Origin: JANPPS01 sp965246925
GTDB taxonomy: Bacteria; Pseudomonadota; Alphaproteobacteria; Acetobacterales; Acetobacteraceae
NCBI GenBank assembly: GCA_965246925.1
Contig: CBDFFY010000001.1
Span: 35,781 to 99,780, forward strand
Reading direction: 5' to 3'
Length of the DNA stretch: 64,000 nucleotides
This document shows positions 45,001 to 53,641 of this stretch, piece by piece. Made by a program: the position numbers and the translations under genes. Positions within the stretch are counted from its first letter, which is position 1. Every line of letters begins with the position of its first letter. The notes under the pieces are model-generated. The model saw nothing but the letters and a program-made list of their open reading frames with translations, was not told where the DNA came from and ran no database searches.

Positions 45001-48000
45001 GCCGCCGGCGCGGTCTGCTGCGGCACCAGGTTGCTCGGCGCGCTGTAGCCCACGACCGTGCCGTCCGTCCGCTGGAAGGCGAGGTAGAGCGAGGCCTGGC
45101 TTGCCACCGGCAGGACCAGCATCTGGGCTTCGTAGGTCTCGCCCGGCGCGCAGGAGACCGGCGCCCAGGCGAGGTCCACGTAGCCGCCCACCGGCAGCGA
45201 CGTGTCGATGGTGCCGCATCCGTCCGGGGTCTGGTAGCTGGTGCGGATCGAGGCGCAACTGCCGAGGTTGGACGCGATGGCGCCGCCGCCGGCGGTGTAG
45301 GACCAGCCTTCCGCGGTGACGGCGCAGCAGCTGTTGCTGACGATGTTCGAGCTGTTGCCGACGGCCAGCTCGCGCGTCCCGATCTGGTTCGCCTTGATCA
45401 CCCGGGCGTCCAGCGAGTTGGTGCGCACCGCGCCGCCCGAGACCTGCGTGAGGCCGCCCGGTGACCAGATCGAGATCTGCGAGGCGTTCGGGACCGTCTG
45501 TGCGAGCAGCGCCTGGCTGAACACCAGGAACTGGCCGGCAGCCAGGCCATTGAGCATGCGCACCGTCAGCGACGCGAAGGCGCTTCCGGCCGGGGCCGTC
45601 GCGATCAGCGCCAGCAGCACGTATTTGTCCAGGGTGCGGGCGCCCTGCCCGGTATCTGTGGCGCCGGAGGAATTGGTGCCGGTGCTCGAGCCGATCGGCG
45701 TGCCGGCCGCGTCGTACCAGCTGATCAGCAGCTGCCCGGTGCAGCCGGCCGCAACGACGCGGGCCTGCGCCTCCCAGGTCTGGCCGGGCGTGCATGGGAC
45801 GCCCTTGTAGCCGTCCTGCGGCCACCAGACGGCATCGACGGACCCGGCGCCGATGTTCGCGGCGCTGGACAGCAGCCCGGAACCGTAGCCGGCGAGGTGC
45901 AGCGCGTCCGTGTCGCCGGTTGCGGCGAGCACCCCCGGCGTCGCGCCGTTCACGAGTGTCCAGCCGTCGAACGAGCCCGTGCAGCAGCTGTTCCAGACCA
46001 CGTTGTTGGACGTGCCGAAGGCGGCTTTGTCCGCGGTGACCTGCCCGGCGGCGATGTTGCGCGCCAGCACCGCGTCCGTCTTCAGGACGCCGTTGCCGAC
46101 CGTGGTGAGGCCGCCCGGTGCAAAGGGGGAGGGTTGCGTGGCGCCGGGCACCGTGAGGCCCAGCAGGGCCCGCGCGAAGAACATCGCGCACGTCTTGGCG
46201 GCGCCGCTGTTGTTCCAGAGCCGGATCCCCATGCGCACGCTGGCTGCGAGCACGGGCGCCTGCGCCAGCACGTAGTTCAGGTGGTAGACGGAGAGCGTCT
46301 GCTGCTGGCCGGCGCCCGGCTGCCCCCCGGCATAGTCCGTGTCGGGTGCGGCGCTCTGGCTGACGCCGGCCGAGGTGCCGTCGGCCTTCAGCCATTGCAG
46401 GAACACGTATCCGGTGGCGTTGATCGGCAGCAGCATCGCCTGCGCCTCCCACCACTCGCCGGGGTTCACCGCATGGCCGTAAGCCGTCTCCGGGGTCCAG
46501 AAGGTGTCGAGTGTCGCGCCGGCCGCCAGTGCGGCGCCGAAGGTGGCGTTGCCGTCGGTCAGCGCCCAGCCCGGGTTGACGATGGACGCCGGGTTGACGC
46601 CGACGCCGACGCCCTTCCCTGCCCAGCCCTCGCCGGACAGCTGGGGGCTCGGATTCCAGATCGCGTTCGATCCGCCGCCCACGCTCAGCTCCCGCGTGGT
46701 CACGGCGTTGGCGACGAACTTGTCGCCCGTCAGCGTGTTCGCGACGACGTTCCGGGCCGAGACGCTGTTGGTGCGCAGCTGGCCGCCGCCGATCGAGGTG
46801 ACGCCGCCCGGGGTCCACGGCAGCAGCGCCACCGCATTCGGCACGGTGCGGCCGAGCTGCGCGCGCGTGATGAAGGCGCTGAGGTTGCTCGTGACGCTGC
46901 CGCTGTTCCGGAATCGGATGATCAGGCCCACGGCGACGGTGCCGGACGGGGCCACGCCCTTCGCGCCGATCGTGCTCCAGGAGGAGAGCGCCTTGCCGTT
47001 GGGCGGCGGCACATATGTGGCTGGGCCGCTGGTCGGGGCGGAGGCCAGGCCGCCATCCGCCCGCGCGAAGATCAGGATAACCTCGACCGCGCCGTTCTGC
47101 GGCAGGTAGGCGGCCTGCGCCTCCCAGCACTCGCCGGGTGCGCAGGGGATCGGGGCGTCGTACGCGATCCCGGTCCCGGACAGGCCGTTGGTCCAGTAGA
47201 CGTCGGCGACGTCGCCGGGTGCGATCGACGTGGTGACGACGCGGGCTGCGCCATCCGGGGTCGGCGTGTAGTTCACCTCGTAGGCGGTGCCGATCACCGG
47301 CGTCACCTGGTGGGGGCCGACGTTCCAGCCGTCTGCCGAGACGGTGAAGCAGCTGTTGCCGATGACGTTGTCGGGACTGCCGAACGCCGCCTTCTCCGCG
47401 GTGACCGCCCCGGCCGCGATCTGCGAGGCCACGAACTGGCCGGCAACCCGCGCGGCCATCAGGCCCGACACCTGCTGTGAGGTGAGCGGGTCCACATCCC
47501 TCAGCAGCGAGGCGGGGACCGTGGTGAGCTTGGTGCCGTCGAGCGGGCCGAGGAGCCGCGCAGCACTGACGCCGGCGACGGCGTTGCCGGTCGCCGGGTC
47601 GATATCGATGATGGAGCCGCCGCCGATGGTCGCCTGCAGCAGGTTGCCCTTCACCTGGGAGCCGGGGACGGTGCCGAGCAGGCGCGCGGTGCTGACGCCC
47701 ACCACGGAGTTGCCCGTGACGGGATCCACGTCGTAGACGCGCCCGGCCAGGACCGCCGCGTTGTTGAGGGTGCCGGTGACCTTGTCGCCGACGAGGGAGG
47801 CGATCTTGTCGCTGGTGATGGTCCCGGCCTGGATGCCGGCCAGCAGCTGCTGCGTCTGCTCCGCGGTGAGCGAGCCGGAGATCGAGGACTGGTTGATGGC
47901 GCCGATCTGGTCGGCGGTGAGCTTGCCCGAGCTGTCCGGCACCAGCGGGATGAACGCGACCCAGACCTGGTGCGTGCTGTCCCAGGTGTAGAGTTTCTGG

Positions 48001-51000
48001 TCCGTGGTGTTGAAGACGAGCTGCTTCTCGTGCGTGCCCGGGGTCTGGAGGTTCGAGACGATTGTGGGCGCGCCGCCGAGCAGGGCCTGCGCATAGACCG
48101 CGGTATTGCGGATCGCCTCCTGCAGGTTGTCGGTCAGGTAGTAGGTCGTGAGCGCCTTGACCGGCCCCACGAAGGCGCCCGGCACCAGCGTCGTGTTGAT
48201 GGCCCGGATCCAGTAGGCCCAGGCCTTGTCCGGGCCGAGCACGTCTCCGGCGTCGTGGAACGAGGTGCCGTCGATCGTGGCGAGCAGGCTGGCGCCGTTC
48301 GCGGCCGGGGTTCCGACCGGCGTGAAGCCGCCGAACTGGAACGGGTGCGACCCGTTGCCCGGCGCCGGCGCGCGCCACAGCTCGTAGTGCAGCACGTCGC
48401 GCGCGAGGCCGCGGCTCCACTTCAGGTCGACCGACATGGCGCCGCCCTGCGCCGTGAAGCCTGTGACCGTGTCGGGCGCGTCGGCCAGGCCATCGACCAG
48501 GACCGGGGGACTGTCCACCCACACGCTGGCGCGCCCGTCCCGGCCGGCGGACCGCGCGCCGAACACATAAGTGCCGAGCTGGAGGCCGTCGAAGTCGAAG
48601 TTGCCGCCCAAGCTGGCGCCGTATCTCTCCTCCGGCCCCACGGCCCGGAACTGCACACCCGTAAGCCGCGGATCGCTCGCGGGCATGCACGAGACGGTCG
48701 TGCGCACGAGCGTCGTGGTGCCGACGCCCGCGATGTAGTCCCGCGCGAACACGTTGGTGGGCGGCGGCAGCGGCGTCGCCAGCAGGTCGCCCAGCACGGA
48801 GTAGGGCGTGGCATCGAACTGCAGGCCGTATTCGACCCGGGCGTACTTGTTCGGGTCGTGGTTGATGCCTGTGACCGCGAAGGTGCCGCGCTGCGGCTCG
48901 GCCACGGCGACGATGCGGAACTGCCGGGCCGAGACGGCGCGCAGCCCGTCGGGGCCGTGCGGGCCCGTGGGACCCACGCTCTGAATGATCCAGGAGGTGT
49001 TCGTGTCCGGCGCCTGTGAGAACGGCGCGGTCATGAGCGCGATCGAGTTGCCGCCGTTGAGGCCGGTGACGACCTGCATGCTGTTGACGGTGCGCGTCTC
49101 GAGCGTGCCGTCCGGCAGCACGATCGAGAGCGTGTAGGTGTATTCCGGGGTGGTGGCGATGACGCGGTCGAGGGGGATGGAGGTGGTGCTGGGGAACGAG
49201 CCGACGCGCCCGCCGGTCGAGTAGCCGATGAATGCGGGGTCGCTCACGAAGGCGACGTCGCCAGGCCGGACCCGCAGGTGCTCCATGCCGGTGCGGCAGC
49301 TCACCGTCTCGTTCTGGTGCTTTTCGGTCTCGAGCAGCCATTTGCCGAGACGGCGCGCGAGGCCGCGCGAGGTGACCCCGAAGGCGTGGACGTCGGCCGG
49401 AACCTGGCCGAGCGTCACCACCGCGTCGAAGTCCTCCACCACCTCGATCGCGGTCTGGTAGGAGTTGGCCGGGTCCTGCCAGGCGACGCGGACGACGGTG
49501 TGGCGCGTCTTGAGGCTGGTGCCCTCGTAGACGAACTCGCCGTCGATGACGTTGGCCTGGTTTATTGCCGCGGTGGGGTAGGCTGGCATGTCGGCGGACA
49601 CGACCACGCGCCCCGCCCCCCAGTAGCTCATGCCCCGGAAGGCGCTGACCATCGACTGGATGACGCGGTAGGCGTCGTCCTGCGTGGCCATGGACACGTT
49701 GAGCGCGTAGCGCGGCTCGAGGATGTCCACGCCTTGCCCGTCCTTGAACCCGGACGGGATCATGCCATCGGCATACTGGCTGATCGGGAACAGGTCGTAG
49801 CGGGAGCCGGCCAGCACCCGCGCCGGCAGGGCCATGCCATACCGGTTGTTCGAGAACATGTCGTAGAGGCACCAGGCCGGGTTCGACGTGACGGCCGGCT
49901 TCCAGCTGGCGCCGTCCCAGGTGCCCATCGACGTGCCGGGCCCGGACGTGGCGTAGGCCCGCGCCACAGGGTCGTAGTTGAGCGGCACCTGGCACACGAT
50001 GCCGTCGATCTCGTAGGCCCGGCTGGGCAGTTGCGACCCGAAGGCGGCCGCATCGATCGTGAGCGCGACGTAGGCGGTGTTCGGGTAACTCAGCTGGTGG
50101 TCGGTGATGAGGCCGACCGCGTCGAAGTAGAGTTCGCTGTGGTCGTTGACCGTGAGGTCGTCGGGCGAGGCGCGGGTGAGCCGGATGTCCCAGCTGGTGG
50201 CGCGCGAGGGGTCCGTGGCGCCGGGCAGGTCGAAGCGGTAGGAGCGCTGATAGGGGCTGACGCATTTCTGCCCGGCGAACTCCTCGCTGATCACGCGTTT
50301 CCAGTTCCCGCCGGTCGGGCGCACCTCGAAGTAGAAGTCGAGGTTGGGTCCGGCCTTCAGGTCGCCGGTCCTGGGATCCTGGGACAGAAGCGTCGGCAGG
50401 CGGATGGTGACGCGCGCCGCAGTGGCGGTGGCGCTGTTCACCGTGACCGTCTTGGGTGCCTGCTGCTTGACCAGGAACGGCAAGCCGATATCCGCGCCGA
50501 AGGTCTGTTCGGCCGCGGGATACCCGGCTACGGGCGCCTGGTCGGGGTAGCCGAGCCGGACCTCCCAGGTGACGCCCTGGAAGTTGTAGGTGCCGTCGCG
50601 GGCCTGCAGCGGCGTGCCGTTGAAGAAGATGGACTTGGCGCCGTCGACCAGGCCGCCGATCGGTCCCTCGGACAGCACGTCGATGATGCGGACGATGGCA
50701 TTTGACCGCAGCGTGTTGGGCGCCTCCTTGGCGCCCCCGCCGGCGCCCCCACTCTTGCCGCCGCCGCCTGACCCGATGGCGCCGGTGTCGAAGGGGCCGA
50801 TCTGGCCGGCGCCTGTCCCGGCCGAGCCGGCCGGTGGCAGGCCCGTGTAGTCCTCGGCCGAGTAGCCGAACGACGCGATGACGGAGCCGACGCGCTGCCG
50901 GCCATAGACCACGGGGATCGGCGTCCCCTGCTCGGCGGAATTCGTCTGGCCCGAGAGGCCGAAGGACGCCTTCGGGTCGGCCTGCGTCGAATTGTTCTTG

Positions 51001-51506
51001 GGCTGCGGGCTCAGCATCTGCGAGATGCCGGAGAGCAGCAGGGATGCGCCGAAGAAGGCGACCGACGTCAGGGACACGGTGACGGTGCCGAGTGCGCCGA
51101 GTTCGAGCGGGACCGATGCCCCTCCCGTCACCACGGCGGCGGCGATGGAGGCGATGATGATCACGGCGCCGAGGATCACCTTGCCGATGCCGCCGCTCTT
51201 CGAGCCGCGCGCGGCCGGCAGGAAGTGCAGTTCCCCCGCCCGGCCGATTTGCATGGTCAGCATGCCCTCGGACAGGGGCATGCCCTTCGCCACCGTCCCG
51301 CGGATCACCCGGTAGTGGCCGTCCTGGAATGCCTCCCTGAACCCGGGATGCAGCGCACACAGCGCGTGCGCCGCCTCGGCCGCCGTCCGCACGCCGAGCT
51401 GGTGCCGCCGGCCGAAGCGCTTTGCGAGCGCCCCGTGCAGCACCACCGTGGTGGTTTCCTCCGTGTGGGGCTCATACACCCACCTGCGCGGGTCAGAGCT
51501 GTGCAT
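42060..51506 (-). CDS. Lambda I-J fusion: tail tip attachment protein with seven tandem modules (3148 residues)
   Basis: Residues 1-215 match lambda tail assembly protein I (LHGALAKRFGRRHQLGVRTA, then KSGGIGKVILGAVI, TPIPVVYGRQRVGSVIASFG). From about 270 the sequence matches J, the host-specificity tip protein (IIDVLSEGPIGGLVDGAKSI, then NTAYVALTIDAAAFGSQ, AWCLYDMFSNNRYGMALPAR, FRGMSYWGAGRVVVSADMPA). FN3-like domains follow (about 890-1150). Residues about 1375-2960 are seven tandem units of about 220 residues (NxIWNSCC-like start, PGDxxEAQ middle, WxPGGxTxIxGG end) near 1379, 1613, 1832, 2053, 2271, 2502 and 2762, probably carbohydrate-binding. Lambda J has 1132 residues. The gene overlaps K by 14 bases. 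Confidence 0.9.
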   Translation of the reverse strand: MHSSDPRRWVYEPHTEETTTVVLHGALAKRFGRRHQLGVRTAAEAAHALCALHPGFREAFQDGHYRVIRGTVAKGMPLSEGMLTMQIGRAGELHFLPAARGSKSGGIGKVILGAVIIIASIAAAVVTGGASVPLELGALGTVTVSLTSVAFFGASLLLSGISQMLSPQPKNNSTQADPKASFGLSGQTNSAEQGTPIPVVYGRQRVGSVIASFGYSAEDYTGLPPAGSAGTGAGQIGPFDTGAIGSGGGGKSGGAGGGAKEAPNTLRSNAIVRIIDVLSEGPIGGLVDGAKSIFFNGTPLQARDGTYNFQGVTWEVRLGYPDQAPVAGYPAAEQTFGADIGLPFLVKQQAPKTVTVNSATATAARVTIRLPTLLSQDPRTGDLKAGPNLDFYFEVRPTGGNWKRVISEEFAGQKCVSPYQRSYRFDLPGATDPSRATSWDIRLTRASPDDLTVNDHSELYFDAVGLITDHQLSYPNTAYVALTIDAAAFGSQLPSRAYEIDGIVCQVPLNYDPVARAYATSGPGTSMGTWDGASWKPAVTSNPAWCLYDMFSNNRYGMALPARVLAGSRYDLFPISQYADGMIPSGFKDGQGVDILEPRYALNVSMATQDDAYRVIQSMVSAFRGMSYWGAGRVVVSADMPAYPTAAINQANVIDGEFVYEGTSLKTRHTVVRVAWQDPANSYQTAIEVVEDFDAVVTLGQVPADVHAFGVTSRGLARRLGKWLLETEKHQNETVSCRTGMEHLRVRPGDVAFVSDPAFIGYSTGGRVGSFPSTTSIPLDRVIATTPEYTYTLSIVLPDGTLETRTVNSMQVVTGLNGGNSIALMTAPFSQAPDTNTSWIIQSVGPTGPHGPDGLRAVSARQFRIVAVAEPQRGTFAVTGINHDPNKYARVEYGLQFDATPYSVLGDLLATPLPPPTNVFARDYIAGVGTTTLVRTTVSCMPASDPRLTGVQFRAVGPEERYGASLGGNFDFDGLQLGTYVFGARSAGRDGRASVWVDSPPVLVDGLADAPDTVTGFTAQGGAMSVDLKWSRGLARDVLHYELWRAPAPGNGSHPFQFGGFTPVGTPAANGASLLATIDGTSFHDAGDVLGPDKAWAYWIRAINTTLVPGAFVGPVKALTTYYLTDNLQEAIRNTAVYAQALLGGAPTIVSNLQTPGTHEKQLVFNTTDQKLYTWDSTHQVWVAFIPLVPDSSGKLTADQIGAINQSSISGSLTAEQTQQLLAGIQAGTITSDKIASLVGDKVTGTLNNAAVLAGRVYDVDPVTGNSVVGVSTARLLGTVPGSQVKGNLLQATIGGGSIIDIDPATGNAVAGVSAARLLGPLDGTKLTTVPASLLRDVDPLTSQQVSGLMAARVAGQFVASQIAAGAVTAEKAAFGSPDNVIGNSCFTVSADGWNVGPHQVTPVIGTAYEVNYTPTPDGAARVVTTSIAPGDVADVYWTNGLSGTGIAYDAPIPCAPGECWEAQAAYLPQNGAVEVILIFARADGGLASAPTSGPATYVPPPNGKALSSWSTIGAKGVAPSGTVAVGLIIRFRNSGSVTSNLSAFITRAQLGRTVPNAVALLPWTPGGVTSIGGGQLRTNSVSARNVVANTLTGDKFVANAVTTRELSVGGGSNAIWNPSPQLSGEGWAGKGVGVGVNPASIVNPGWALTDGNATFGAALAAGATLDTFWTPETAYGHAVNPGEWWEAQAMLLPINATGYVFLQWLKADGTSAGVSQSAAPDTDYAGGQPGAGQQQTLSVYHLNYVLAQAPVLAASVRMGIRLWNNSGAAKTCAMFFARALLGLTVPGATQPSPFAPGGLTTVGNGVLKTDAVLARNIAAGQVTADKAAFGTSNNVVWNSCCTGSFDGWTLVNGATPGVLAATGDTDALHLAGYGSGLLSSAANIGAGSVDAVWWPQDGYKGVPCTPGQTWEAQARVVAAGCTGQLLISWYDAAGTPIGSSTGTNSSGATDTGQGARTLDKYVLLALIATAPAGSAFASLTVRMLNGLAAGQFLVFSQALLAQTVPNASQISIWSPGGLTQVSGGAVRTNSLDARVIKANQIGTRELAVGNSSNIVSNSCCAVTAEGWSYTAGGGAIASNLGSCASIRTSYQTPDGCGTIDTSLPVGGYVDLAWAPVSCAPGETYEAQMLVLPVASQASLYLAFQRTDGTVVGYSAPSNLVPQQTAPAAALQGGLAPFLPVSLIAQVPSSASKITMVLRLASPQPGQANGFCIFTRAGLGKTVPNATQVSPWAPGGITSIGGGLIKTETVVTRNLAAGAATLEKLAVASAANVIWNATCPSTATGWANLSTVASSLGSVTGDGMAAGSYALAGLGSGCVKAPSLPVGQAMFVAWDPDATNGVPCTAGDWWEASAYLAAHRCFARVRIDFVTAAGATVGAGAIGGRVAGPIGGSEIAQYGFSWCKGQVPDGAVRARMMIDGLNDNGADIPAGPAGSTPYVFFTKALLGPSTPVTIAQGAQPQPWQPGGVTQVSGGMLQTGAVVARTVSAGAIDGTKLSVGSPTNLIWNGCCTLSGSGWMSAVTASPPGNPYTLAGFGTGIVTVASLPAGQLLDVSWAPLNGADGSVYKFDGVHETYWGAAVPCTPGDLMEAQVKVNTHRCSVELFLLFVGVDGSANQVLISAPSTGAQSFAPSLTGNTLANYRQLFVRSAVPAGAVLCTLMMRMGNLPISQSVQGASSGSNPYLFFTQAGLGTYLPNVPAPMPWAPGGTTVVDGGMVRSQSIATNQLAVGAVQAGNIAAGQVTTGALAAGAVTAAKAAFGSPSNVIWNSCPDQGTQGWVFFTEGPNMPGVTDPTIRMGTAASLNPPYALAGFGSGWSQYVGSGTIYSVQHFVWDWHGNSVAPSFGVAVSAGKTYAAAALVSCGNNMVGQIVIIWFDAGGNVLPTSYGPTVMNNAVAGGAFAENQYTRLEMIAIAPANAVSGMLRILGYGNPNGGAFQPYMAWTKAMLGAVPQGAAVVGEWVPGGVTTIDGGMIKTGTLDANRINAGTVVAGSAFVQALTATTVTATSVKAILVGANRLTANEVDADTLTVGSVKAGAIGADQIAAGQLHASHLAADFALLNSAQIGVATIDTANIRNLVVPTGWIAPGAGSQLAVAFTGRFIGGSRTLYATVDTVAGASGVVVFLRAYFESDQYDTTQQNGGPEGGFGG

Positions 51507-52230
51507 GGCGCAGCCAGCCCCGAACCATCTTCACCCAGCCGATCGCGGGCTCGATGCGCGACAGCCTGCCCTCGATGTGATGCATGAGCAGGTGGTTGCC
51601 GAGAAAGATGGCGGCATGGTTCGCGACCGGGTTGGCATCCGGCGTGCGGAACTGCATGAGCGCCACGTCGCCGGGCCGCGGGTCGTCGCGGTCCGCCTTC
51701 ACGAACCCGGCCTCGGCGAAGTGCTGCGCGTAGAGGTCCTGGCCCGTGATCTTCCACCAGCCATCCGCCCGCGGGAAATCGGGGATCAGCAGCCCGTGCT
51801 CGAGGCGGAAATAGTCGCGCACCAGCGCCCCGCAGTCCCCGCGGCCGTCCGTGCCGGAGGGGCCGTGACGGAACTGCCGGCCGATCAGCGGCGGCGGCTC
51901 GATGCTGTCGCCCCAGAAGAACGGAACGCTCGCGACCTCGGCGTCGCACACGAGCAAGCCCCACGGCAGGTCCATGGCGCGTTGCGAGGCGATGTCGTGG
52001 GCGCTGGGCGCCTCCGGCCCGTCGGGATGGCTGTGCACGACCGCCAGCAGCTGGCCGGCCATCATGAGCTGGCCGCAAGCCTCGTTGCAGTCGAAGCTGG
52101 TGAGCGGGTGGGCGGCGCGGTTCTCGAGCGGCACGTAGCCCTGGGGCGTGATGGCGCCGCACGCCTCCTCCGGGTAGCGGGCGATCGCGTCCGCCTGGAT
52201 CTCGGCGACCACCGCGGGATCGGGGCGCAT
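51493..52230 (-). CDS. Tail protein K-like: JAMM plus NlpC/P60 peptidase
   Basis: A 245-residue protein with a JAB/JAMM metalloprotease domain (Glu near 21-22, HSHPDGPEAPSAHD at 66-79) followed by an NlpC/P60 cell-wall hydrolase (Cys133 in GDCGALV, His205 in VANHAAIF). This is the domain order of lambda K, needed for tail assembly and probably for local peptidoglycan cleavage at infection. ATG 52230 overlaps the stop of L (TGATG). Confidence 0.88.
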   Translation of the reverse strand: MRPDPAVVAEIQADAIARYPEEACGAITPQGYVPLENRAAHPLTSFDCNEACGQLMMAGQLLAVVHSHPDGPEAPSAHDIASQRAMDLPWGLLVCDAEVASVPFFWGDSIEPPPLIGRQFRHGPSGTDGRGDCGALVRDYFRLEHGLLIPDFPRADGWWKITGQDLYAQHFAEAGFVKADRDDPRPGDVALMQFRTPDANPVANHAAIFLGNHLLMHHIEGRLSRIEPAIGWVKMVRGWLRHAQL

Positions 52231-52961
52231 CAGCCGGTCCGGACCTGGGCCACGCCCGGGAAGCCCGCGAACGGCTTGGTCGCGGTCTGGCCGTAGCGTG
52301 CGACGCAGCCGGTCAGCCGATGGCTGCACTGGTCCTTCGTGGGATCGGTCGTGCCCGCGTCGAACGCGTCATACATCGGCCCGCCGGTGTAGGGGCAGGT
52401 GCCGTAATGGAAGCTGCCGGCGGAGTACACGCGGTAGGTGAAGCCGCAGCTGTCCCGCAGCACCTGGCGCTTCGGCAGGCGGACGTTCTGCTGGTCGAAG
52501 GCGGCCGCCAGCTCGAACTCGACATAGGCCTTGGACTGATGGCTCTTCCGGTCCACGCGGAAGACGTCAGGCTCGAACACGGCGGTGGGGTCCGCCTCGG
52601 GCATGCCGTCCAGGAACTTGCGGAAGGTGCGCAGGCGGGTCACCTCGGCGCCGAGCAGGTCCGTGAACTGATAGGTCAGGCCGGCCGCGAGGCCGCTGAT
52701 GTTGGCGATCTTCAGCTTGGGCCGGGGCAGCTTGCCCTGCCCGTTCCATTCGAAGCCGGAAGCCTCGATCGGCATGGGCGTGTAGGTCAGGCCGTTGAAG
52801 ACCACCGGGCTCCCGCCGAGGGCGCCCGAGCAGAACAGCAGCACGTCTCCGGCGCCGGGCTGGCCGTAGATGTTGGTGAGCATCGTGGTGTCGAGCGTGT
52901 AGAGCTCCACCAGCGCGTCGGGGTCGAGCTTCTGCGCTTCGCGGATATGGGCGGTGGACAT
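52230..52961 (-). CDS. Minor tail protein L-like, with four-Cys iron-sulfur motif
   Basis: A 243-residue protein like lambda L: DPDALVELYTLDTTML, then LPRPKLKIANISGLAAGLTY. Four Cys at 172, 189, 212 and 219 (RDSCGFTY, GTCPYTG, QCSHRLTGCVARYG) match the pattern that binds a 4Fe-4S cluster in lambda L. The end (KPFAGFPGV) is also typical. It forms part of the tail tip. The leader contains GGTTCCCG, a possible remnant of family C. Confidence 0.85.
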   Translation of the reverse strand: MSTAHIREAQKLDPDALVELYTLDTTMLTNIYGQPGAGDVLLFCSGALGGSPVVFNGLTYTPMPIEASGFEWNGQGKLPRPKLKIANISGLAAGLTYQFTDLLGAEVTRLRTFRKFLDGMPEADPTAVFEPDVFRVDRKSHQSKAYVEFELAAAFDQQNVRLPKRQVLRDSCGFTYRVYSAGSFHYGTCPYTGGPMYDAFDAGTTDPTKDQCSHRLTGCVARYGQTATKPFAGFPGVAQVRTG

Positions 52962-53075
52962 GGCCCGCAGGGCACCGGGCCTTGGTTCCCGAAGCCATGC
53001 GCGGCAGGATCGCCCGTGAAGGGACGGGATCGGCTCCGAGCCGCCGCGTCCCCGGCAACACGAAGGAGGCGGGCC

Positions 53076-53264
53076 ATGATTTACTTGCTGGTGATCCTGT
53101 CGCTGACCAACAGCGCCGTCTTCGGGGGCTACTACGCCCCGGCCGTCGCGTCCTATCCCACGCTGCGCGCGTGCGAGCGGGCTGCGGCCCAGGTCGTGAA
53201 GAAGGCGAACGCCGAGGGCGCGGCGGTCAAGGCGTTCTGCCTAAACCCTGACATGCCGGACTGA
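53076..53264 (+). CDS. Small exported protein antisense in the tail operon (paralogue of 1874 gene)
   Basis: ATG 53076 has a strong AAGGAGG six bases upstream. The 62-residue product has a hydrophobic start (MIYLLVILSLTNSAVFGG), then LRACERAAAQVV and a C-terminal CLNPD. It shares ACERAA, the second Cys-x-x-P and overall length with the 1874 product. It runs against the tail genes between M and L, behind a GC-rich double hairpin (GGACG/CGTCC with GGCTC/GAGCC), so it is probably a moron with its own promoter. Function unknown. Confidence 0.65.
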   Translation: MIYLLVILSLTNSAVFGGYYAPAVASYPTLRACERAAAQVVKKANAEGAAVKAFCLNPDMPD

Positions 53265-53609
53265 TCAGTAGATGTCGAACCGCTCCTCGAAGGTCGCGCT
53301 GAACCGGTCGTAGCCTCCGGCCGGCGCGCCCCGCTTCCACTGCTCGCAGTCCCACTTCCGCGGCACGGCCTCGCGCGGCAGCGTATAGAGGAAGCACTTG
53401 CCCGCGTGCGCGATCAGGAACGCCTCCATGTAGTTGGCGTCGGCGATGGTGCAGGCCTCCCACACCAGCGGGGCACTCTTCGCGACCGCATTCAGCCCGT
53501 CGAGGCCTGTCTGGCGGTAGCCGTCCCCGAACTTGTTCTTGATCGTGCGGACCGTGGACGAGGCCTCGAATCCGGAGCTGGGCGCGCGGGTTGGGGCGAA
53601 GGTGTCCAT
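53265..53609 (-). CDS. Minor tail protein M-like
   Basis: A 114-residue protein with the lambda M pattern: SSTVRTIKNKFGDGYRQTGL, then WEACTIADANYMEAFLIAHA, then FLYTLPREAVPRKWDCEQW and a C-terminal FSATFEERFD. M is a small beta-barrel at the tail tip between the tape measure end and L. Its stop abuts the antisense gene. Confidence 0.85.
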   Translation of the reverse strand: MDTFAPTRAPSSGFEASSTVRTIKNKFGDGYRQTGLDGLNAVAKSAPLVWEACTIADANYMEAFLIAHAGKCFLYTLPREAVPRKWDCEQWKRGAPAGGYDRFSATFEERFDIY

Positions 53610-53641
53610 GGCCGCACCAGGTCGGCCGCTGGTTGCCGGGC

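Noticed and set aside
41917..51360. A second stop-free minus-strand frame of 3147 codons overlapping the I-J fusion
   Set aside because: It is an Arg/Gly/Pro/His-rich shadow of a very GC-rich gene; only the 42060-51506 frame shows lambda I and J motifs.
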